Origin: Bacteroidales bacterium
GTDB taxonomy: Bacteria; Bacteroidota; Bacteroidia; Bacteroidales; JAADGE01
Direction: 5' to 3'
DNA length: 35,455 nt
Assembly (NCBI GenBank): GCA_029932445.1
Contig: JAOZQB010000001.1
Location: 1 to 35,455, forward strand
The position numbers and the translations under genes were made by a program. The notes under the pieces are model-generated. The model did no database searches and was not told the origin of the DNA. It saw only the letters and a list, made by a program, of their open reading frames with translations. This document shows, in pieces, positions 29,840-35,455 of the stretch. The first letter of the stretch is position 1; every line of letters starts with the position of its first letter.

Positions 29840-31783
29840 ATGGTTTCTGTAAATAACATAATACTTGCCTTCAGCGGAAAAACCTTGCTCGATAATATTT
29901 CTTTTGTCGTAAACAAAAAAGATCGCATCGGTTTAACCGGAAAAAACGGTGCCGGCAAATCCACTTTAATGAAAATTATGAGCGGATTGCAAGAAGTTGA
30001 CGGAGGCAGTATATCATTTCCTTCCGAAATGAAAATCGGATATCTCCCGCAACAAATGACTTATCCGAAAGGAAAAACGGTGTTGGAAGAAACATTTACA
30101 GCTTTTTCTGAAATTTTTAAGCTTGAAAAGCAAATTGAAAATATCGGAAATCAATTAGCCGAAAGAGATGATTATCACAATGATGCGTATTTGGAACTAA
30201 TTGAACAACTGAATAAAAAAGAAGAACAGTTTCGTTTGCTCGGCGGAAATTCTGTTCACGGCGAAGTCGAAAAAACCTTAAAAGGTTTGGGTTTTGAGCA
30301 AAATGATTTTCAACGGCAAGTTACCGAGTTCAGCGGCGGTTGGCGAATGCGTATTGAATTGGCAAAAATAATTCTTCAAAAACCCGATTTACTTTTGCTT
30401 GACGAACCGACCAATCATCTTGATATAGAGTCGATAGAATGGCTGGAACAACTTTTGATTTCATATCCCGGTGCAATTATGTTAATATCGCACGACAGAA
30501 CCTTTTTAGATAATATTACCAAACGAACTATTGAAATTTCACTGGGTAAAATTTATGATTACAAAGCTGCTTACAGTAAATATGAGCAATTGCGGAAAGA
30601 ACGCATCGAACAACAAACGGCGGCTTATGAAAATCAGCAGAAAAAAATAAAAGATACCGAACAATTTATCGAACGGTTCAGAGCAAAAGCAACCAAAGCC
30701 GTGCAAGTGCAATCGCGCATTAAGCAATTGGAAAAAATTGACCGTATTGAAATTGATAAAACCGATATTTCCGATTTACATGTGAAATTTCCGCCGGCTC
30801 CGCATTCCGGAGAATTGACACTTGATGTTGAATATCTTACTAAAAAATATGATCATAAAACCATTCTGAAAGATATTATTTTGACTGTTGAAAGAGGTCG
30901 GAAGATTGCTTTTGTAGGAAAAAACGGTGCGGGAAAAACAACCTTAATAAAAATTATTACCGGTAAAACAGATTTTTCCGGAAAAGTAAAATTGGGACAT
31001 TTGGTTAAAATCGGCTATTTTGCTCAGAATCAGGAAAAAGAATTGGATGAAAATAAAACCGTTTTTGAAACATTGGATGATATTGCGGTAGGAGAGGTGC
31101 GAAAAAAGTTGCGAACAATCTTGGGAAATTTCCTTTTCAGTGATGATGATATTGAAAAAAAAGTTGCCGTATTATCCGGTGGTGAACGTGCTCGATTGGC
31201 ATTGGCGAAGTTGATGTTGGAACCTTATAATTTTTTAATTTTGGATGAACCGACCAACCATTTGGATATTCATTCGAAAGATGTTTTGAAACAGGCACTT
31301 ATGCAATATAACGGAACTTTAATAGTCGTTTCTCACGACAGACATTTTCTGAACGGATTGCCTGATGAGATTTATGAATTTACAAATCATAAAATCAAGA
31401 AACATTCAGGTGATATAAATTTATTTTTGGAAAAGAAAAAAGCAGAAAGTCTAAAACAATTTGAAAAAAACAGTGGTACAAAAAAAAATAAAATTAGTAC
31501 AAGTTCAAACAATAAAGATTTGTATTTAAAACGAAAAGAAGCAGATAAAGAAATTCGTAAAGCCGAAAAAGAACACAATAATCTTGAAAAACGAATTGAA
31601 GAATTAGAAGATTTTATTACCGAATGTGAAGACAAATTATCTTCCGGAGAAAAAATAACCGATACAAATTTTTGGACTGATTTTGAAAATGCAAAAAAAG
31701 AAGTTGATCAAAAGATGTTGATTTGGGATGAGTTAACTCAAAAAATATCCGAATTTACCCAAAAAAAAGATTCGTTAAAATAA
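29840..31783 (+). CDS. ABC-F family ATPase (ribosome-associated)
   Basis: 647 residues, soluble, with two ABC domains and no membrane part. Domain 1 has Walker A GKNGAGKST (about 34-42), signature FSGGWRMR (about 164-171) and Walker B LLLLDEPTNHLD (about 184-195). A linker rich in charged residues with YEQLRKERIEQQTAAYENQQKKI joins it to domain 2, with Walker A GKNGAGKTT (about 359-367), LSGGERARLALAKL (about 444-457) and FLILDEPTNHLD (about 464-475). A C-terminal coiled coil (about 545-647) follows, as in Uup and YheS. ABC-F proteins act on stalled or antibiotic-blocked ribosomes. A housekeeping role is favoured over resistance, but the sequence alone does not decide. Confidence 0.93.
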   Translation: MVSVNNIILAFSGKTLLDNISFVVNKKDRIGLTGKNGAGKSTLMKIMSGLQEVDGGSISFPSEMKIGYLPQQMTYPKGKTVLEETFTAFSEIFKLEKQIENIGNQLAERDDYHNDAYLELIEQLNKKEEQFRLLGGNSVHGEVEKTLKGLGFEQNDFQRQVTEFSGGWRMRIELAKIILQKPDLLLLDEPTNHLDIESIEWLEQLLISYPGAIMLISHDRTFLDNITKRTIEISLGKIYDYKAAYSKYEQLRKERIEQQTAAYENQQKKIKDTEQFIERFRAKATKAVQVQSRIKQLEKIDRIEIDKTDISDLHVKFPPAPHSGELTLDVEYLTKKYDHKTILKDIILTVERGRKIAFVGKNGAGKTTLIKIITGKTDFSGKVKLGHLVKIGYFAQNQEKELDENKTVFETLDDIAVGEVRKKLRTILGNFLFSDDDIEKKVAVLSGGERARLALAKLMLEPYNFLILDEPTNHLDIHSKDVLKQALMQYNGTLIVVSHDRHFLNGLPDEIYEFTNHKIKKHSGDINLFLEKKKAESLKQFEKNSGTKKNKISTSSNNKDLYLKRKEADKEIRKAEKEHNNLEKRIEELEDFITECEDKLSSGEKITDTNFWTDFENAKKEVDQKMLIWDELTQKISEFTQKKDSLK

Positions 31784-31830
31784 ACTTCACGAAATTTCGA
31801 TTGTGGTTATCCGAAAATAAAATATATTCT

Positions 31831-31838
31831 TATATTTG
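31831..31838 (+). promoter_or_regulatory. Bacteroidota -7 box upstream of the ABC-transporter operon
   Basis: TATATTTG matches TAnnTTTG and lies 88 bases before the first ATG (31927), giving a leader of about 80 bases. A -33 box is not clear. Confidence 0.5.
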
Positions 31839-31926
31839 CATTTAACTTGTTTTTAATATTTTAAGCAAATGTTCTTTTTGTTTTTTACTAAGTTAAGTAT
31901 TTGATAATAAGAAAAAATAGAAATTG

Positions 31927-32826
31927 ATGGTAAGACAAACTTTCAGAATAGTTATTACTGTTTTAATAATTTCCGGATTATTCTTTTATCCGAATTGCAA
32001 AGGAGAAGATTCGGATAAAGATACAAATGCCGACTCTCTTCAAATTCAGAATTCTGATAAAACATTTAAATTCAAAGAAAAGCTGTTCAGTATTCCGTCA
32101 CCTTTTGTTGCATCAGACTTAATAAAAGAAATTTCTGATGATTTTAACAGCGATCTTCTGAATCCTGCCGAAAATAAAATTAATTATACAACAACTTCCG
32201 ACAAAGCGTTAAATCTTGGTGTTTATACTGCAGATTTAGCGTATTCAAATGTATATGAACAGTTTTCTTCAACAACAAAATACATTAAAGTTGTTCGTAA
32301 TTTATCTTCTGAGTTACAAATCATGAATTCATATACGGACAAGGTTCTTGAAAATTTCGAAAAGAATTTGAATGATAAAGATTCATTAAATAAGATTTTT
32401 ACCAATGCATATCGAGAAACTGATTTGTATCTTTCTGAAAATAACAGACAGGAAATTGCTGATTTAGTAGTGACGGGTGCTTGGATTGAAGGATTGTTTT
32501 TAATGACACAAATTGCTCAAGAAGAAAATAATAAAGAATTAATTGACCGAATCGGTGAGCAAAAGTATTCTCTTCAAAATTTAATAATTTTATTGAATAA
32601 GCATCAACAAAAAAATGAACAACTAAAATTTTTAAATAATAAATTGAATGAATTAAACCGTGAATTCAGTCAAATTGAAATAAAATATAAATACATTAAT
32701 CAAATTGTTGTTCCTAATGAACGAAAAAGTATTATTTTGAGCGAAACTCAAATTATTATTACCCCGGAATTATTAAAAAGGATTACTGAAAAAGTTAAAG
32801 AAATCAGAAAATTAATTATTAAATAA
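31927..32826 (+). CDS. Putative exported lipoprotein of unknown function
   Basis: 299 residues from the ATG at 31927; the in-frame TTG just before it is not preferred. An N-terminal hydrophobic segment (FRIVITVLIISGLFFYPNC) ends in a cysteine (Cys24), but the residues before it make a poor lipobox, so the lipid anchor is tentative. The mature part is helical, with DKALNLGVYTADLAYSNVYEQFSSTTKYIKVVRNLSSEL and a long charged C-terminal region likely to form a coiled coil (about 210-298). A homologue family may exist in Bacteroidota, but I cannot name it. The next gene starts 12 bases later, and the three genes probably form one operon with the ABC transporter. Confidence 0.7.
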   Translation: MVRQTFRIVITVLIISGLFFYPNCKGEDSDKDTNADSLQIQNSDKTFKFKEKLFSIPSPFVASDLIKEISDDFNSDLLNPAENKINYTTTSDKALNLGVYTADLAYSNVYEQFSSTTKYIKVVRNLSSELQIMNSYTDKVLENFEKNLNDKDSLNKIFTNAYRETDLYLSENNRQEIADLVVTGAWIEGLFLMTQIAQEENNKELIDRIGEQKYSLQNLIILLNKHQQKNEQLKFLNNKLNELNREFSQIEIKYKYINQIVVPNERKSIILSETQIIITPELLKRITEKVKEIRKLIIK

Positions 32827-32838
32827 TTCAAAATTAAA

Positions 32839-33264
32839 GTGAAGAATTTAAAATTTAAATATTTCGTTCTTTTATTAAGTTTAATTGTATTAAAATTTAA
32901 TGCAACTGCTCAACTGGATTCGGTAATGGCAAGATGCAACACGCTTCTGACAGAAGATTTTATATCAGACGGACAACAATATTTAAGTTTAATTACAGGT
33001 GATCAAACGGCTGAATTCAGTGTTGTTTTTTACGGCGGGAATATATACAGAGTTATTTCATGCGGTGGTAACGACAGTAAAGATATCATTTTTAATATTT
33101 ATGATAAATATCGAAATTTATTGTTTTCGAATATTGATTATGATAATACCAATTATTGGAATTTTCAGTTTGAATCAACCGTTGAATGCTTTATTGAAGC
33201 AAAATTTGAACCGGGAAACAGCAGGTCCGGTTTTGCCGTTATCTTAATAGGTTTACAAAAATGA
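32839..33264 (+). CDS. Small exported protein of unknown function
   Basis: 141 residues with a GTG start at 32839; no in-frame ATG exists near the signal peptide (MKNLKFKYFVLLLSLIVLKFNATAQ). The mature part is a compact beta-rich domain (about 115 residues) with three cysteines and the pattern YGGNIYRVISCGGNDSKDIIFNIYDKYRNLLFSN, ending CFIEAKFEPGNSRSGFAVILIGLQK. It has no known motif. The stop overlaps the start of the ABC-transporter gene as ATGA, which indicates coupled translation and probably a shared task. Confidence 0.72.
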   Translation: MKNLKFKYFVLLLSLIVLKFNATAQLDSVMARCNTLLTEDFISDGQQYLSLITGDQTAEFSVVFYGGNIYRVISCGGNDSKDIIFNIYDKYRNLLFSNIDYDNTNYWNFQFESTVECFIEAKFEPGNSRSGFAVILIGLQK

Positions 33265-35455
33265 GTGAAAATATTTTAAAAGCATTAATGCAGCTTTTTG
33301 CCATCATTGCTCGTCCGGACAGTGATGAGAGTTCTCGTCGTCCTCTTGTGAAATTGTTTTTGAACCAGCAACTTAATAAAGAGTTAGTATCGCATTATCT
33401 TATTATTTTTGATAATTTTTATCACGAACATCAAAAAAAATCTCAGAATAAACTTGCAAAAAGAATTGCATCTTCTTCAGTAAGAGTCCTTACTATTTGT
33501 ACAATAATAAATAAAGAACTGACCTTAAAACAAAAAATAATTGTTCTGGTTCGTTTATTGGAATTTATCAATTCTGAGGGTAAAGCTTCGGAGCAGGAAT
33601 ATGAGTTTGTTAAAACCGTTGCCGAAACTTTTTATATCTCCGATGAGGAATATAGAAGACTTAAAATGTTTGTTCTGAATAAAAAAGGGAATATTCCCGA
33701 GTTTGAAAATGTTTTGGTAATTCATGACAAAGAACCCGAAGATAAGAAAGTAAAATATCTTTATACAAAAGCACTTGATGAACCTATAATCGTATATTAC
33801 AGTAAGATATCAAATATGTATATCTTTGAATATTACGGTTCAAAAGAATTATTTCTTAACGGCCAACTGATTCTTAAAGATCGAGTATATGCACTTTCTG
33901 CCGGCTCTGCAATTCGTGATGCTAAACGACATCCGATTTATTTCAGCGATATCGTAAAAGCATTTAAAGACGAATCTCAAAAAACAAGTCTTCTTTTTGA
34001 AGTTAAGAATCTTACTTATAAGTTTCAGAGCGGAAAAATAGCTCTTCATAAAACTGATTTTACTGAAACTGACGGTAAACTTATCGGTATTATGGGTGCA
34101 AGCGGTTCCGGAAAATCAACCTTACTTAATATCCTTAACGGAAATTATCCTTCTTCAACCGGAGAAGTTTTAATAAACGGGTTTGATGTTAACAGAGATA
34201 AAGAAGAACTTGAAGGTATAATCGGTTTTGTTTCGCAAGATGATTTATTGATGGAGGATTTAACCGTTTTTCAAAATTTGTATTATAATGCCGAATTATG
34301 TTTCGGCGGCTTATCGAAAAATCAAATTCTTGAAAAGGTTGTTAAAATTCTAGAGGATCTCGGATTATTTGATATTCGGAACATGAAAGTCGGTAGTCCT
34401 TTGAATAAAAAAATCAGCGGCGGACAACGAAAACGTTTAAATATTGCTCTGGAATTAATCCGTGAACCTGCAATTTTATTTCTGGATGAACCAACTTCGG
34501 GTTTGTCGTCTCGTGATTCTGAAAATATTCTTGACTTACTGAAAGATATTACATTAAAAGGAAAATTGATTTTTGTTGTTATTCATCAACCGTCTTCCGA
34601 TATTTTTAAAATGTTTGATCGCCTGCTTATTCTTGACCAAGGCGGATATGTGGTATATAACAGTGATCCGGTAGATTCTTTAGTCTATTTTAAATCACGA
34701 ATAAAACAAGCCGATTGGAGTGAAAGCGAATGTCCCGTATGCGGAAATGTTAATGCAGAACAGATATTTGATATTTTAGAATCTCAAATATTGGATGAAT
34801 ACGGAAATTTAACTTCGCTGAGAAAATTTAAACCCAGAGAATGGTACACATATTACGAAGAAAATAAACCGAAAGAAGATATTCTGCCAAAAGCTGAAGT
34901 TGATAAAGATAAGATTTATAAATCATTACCCGATATAAAATTTAAAGTTCCTAATAAATTAAAACAATTTTGGATTTTTACTCAACGTGATGTTAAATCT
35001 AAATTAGCCAATGTTCAATATATGGTTCTGAATTTATTAGAAGCTCCGATTTTGGCTTATTTACTGTCAGAAATAATTAAATATTTAAATATTTCGGCAG
35101 AAAATACTATCGGTTATAATTTTAGCGAAAATGATAATATTCCCGTATATATTTTTATGGCTGTAATTATTGCCCTTTTTACCGGTCTAACAATGAGTGC
35201 CGATGAAATTATTAAAGACAGAAAAATAAGAACTCGTGAATCGTTTTTAAATTTGAGCAGAAATAGTTATTTGCTTTCTAAAGTATTCATACTCTTCGCA
35301 ATAGCGGCATATCAAGCATTGGCTTTTACTGTAATAGGCAATTCGATTTTGCATATTAAATCCATGTATTGGGAATATTGGCTAATCTTATTTTCAACTT
35401 GGGCCTCTTCAATAATGATGGGCTTGAATATTTCCGACGGATTTAAAACTTCCGT
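33261..35455 (+). CDS. Composite ABCG-like ABC transporter with N-terminal TerB-like region (partial, runs off the right edge)
   Basis: About 731 residues are visible from the ATG at 33261, with no stop before the edge. Residues about 1-140 resemble a TerB-type helical module (IARPDSDESSRRPLVKLFLNQQL...FVKTVAETFYISDEEYRRLKMFVLN). A middle region of about 100 residues (SNMYIFEYYGSKELFLNGQLI, VYALSAGSAIR) may be a small beta domain. The ATPase follows: Walker A GASGSGKS (279-286), signature ISGGQRKRLN (about 384-393) and Walker B ILFLDEPTSGLS (about 401-412), all of ABCG/white type. A CPVC pair (491-494) sits in the linker, and hydrophobic ABC2-type membrane helices begin near 580. The cargo is unknown. 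It belongs to the operon starting at 31927. Confidence 0.85.
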   Translation, partial: MSENILKALMQLFAIIARPDSDESSRRPLVKLFLNQQLNKELVSHYLIIFDNFYHEHQKKSQNKLAKRIASSSVRVLTICTIINKELTLKQKIIVLVRLLEFINSEGKASEQEYEFVKTVAETFYISDEEYRRLKMFVLNKKGNIPEFENVLVIHDKEPEDKKVKYLYTKALDEPIIVYYSKISNMYIFEYYGSKELFLNGQLILKDRVYALSAGSAIRDAKRHPIYFSDIVKAFKDESQKTSLLFEVKNLTYKFQSGKIALHKTDFTETDGKLIGIMGASGSGKSTLLNILNGNYPSSTGEVLINGFDVNRDKEELEGIIGFVSQDDLLMEDLTVFQNLYYNAELCFGGLSKNQILEKVVKILEDLGLFDIRNMKVGSPLNKKISGGQRKRLNIALELIREPAILFLDEPTSGLSSRDSENILDLLKDITLKGKLIFVVIHQPSSDIFKMFDRLLILDQGGYVVYNSDPVDSLVYFKSRIKQADWSESECPVCGNVNAEQIFDILESQILDEYGNLTSLRKFKPREWYTYYEENKPKEDILPKAEVDKDKIYKSLPDIKFKVPNKLKQFWIFTQRDVKSKLANVQYMVLNLLEAPILAYLLSEIIKYLNISAENTIGYNFSENDNIPVYIFMAVIIALFTGLTMSADEIIKDRKIRTRESFLNLSRNSYLLSKVFILFAIAAYQALAFTVIGNSILHIKSMYWEYWLILFSTWASSIMMGLNISDGFKTS

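Noticed and set aside
29840..31783. Calling the ABC-F gene an antibiotic-resistance gene
   Set aside because: Housekeeping ABC-F proteins have the same domain pattern, and nothing in the neighbourhood or leader suggests drug-induced control.

Overview
The window looks like chromosomal DNA of an AT-rich member of the Bacteroidota. Three things point there: repeated promoter -7 boxes of the TAnnTTTG type (1609-1616, 2011-2018, 2280-2287, 3315-3322, 6427-6434, 11252-11259, 29816-29823, 31831-31838), a protein with a type B type IX secretion (T9SS) C-terminal sorting domain, and Bacteroidota-type versions of IF-2, NusA, FabI and a DUF6702-like protein. A genus cannot be named from this; an uncultured Bacteroidales-like lineage is a guess.

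Layout. 1-3289 (mostly minus strand): a class III aminotransferase cut by the left edge, trmH, an HU protein, a tRNA-Ser(UGA) on the plus strand, and fabI. 3450-6370: a sodium:solute symporter and a GT28/MurG-like glycosyltransferase. 6404-12656: the translation/transcription cluster rimP-nusA-infB-hisS, with a strong hairpin in the rimP leader and a terminator hairpin before hisS whose loop is itself a -7 box. 12730-14396 (minus): a coiled-coil membrane-anchored protein and pdxJ. 14512-16871: a CBS-pair protein and a GT39-family membrane glycosyltransferase.

16878-19975 is the accessory part. It opens with a REP-associated tyrosine transposase (RAYT) flanked by two 31-bp palindromes, followed by two gene units that obey the geometry of integron cassettes: each starts with GTTGT..GGCATTGCA, each ends with an inverted copy of its own first ten bases, and each is followed by a folded attC-like region. 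The first unit carries two overlapping lipoprotein genes, the second a secreted protein with a TonB-C-like tail. CpG is about five times rarer here than in the following gene, which fits foreign origin. No integron integrase is visible. The DUF1848 gene that follows has lost any normal start codon at the junction.

20998-26319: a DUF6702-like protein, a large T9SS cargo protein, a TPR protein and a Wzz-like membrane protein. 26329-28549: YjjX-type NTPase, TauE/SafE permease and an RluA-family pseudouridine synthase. 28608-29441 (minus): a lipoprotein with two six-cysteine modules. 29840-31783: an ABC-F protein. 31927-35455: a lipoprotein, a small secreted protein and a composite ABCG-like transporter that runs off the right edge, packed as one operon.

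All calls come from reading the sequence; no database search was possible.
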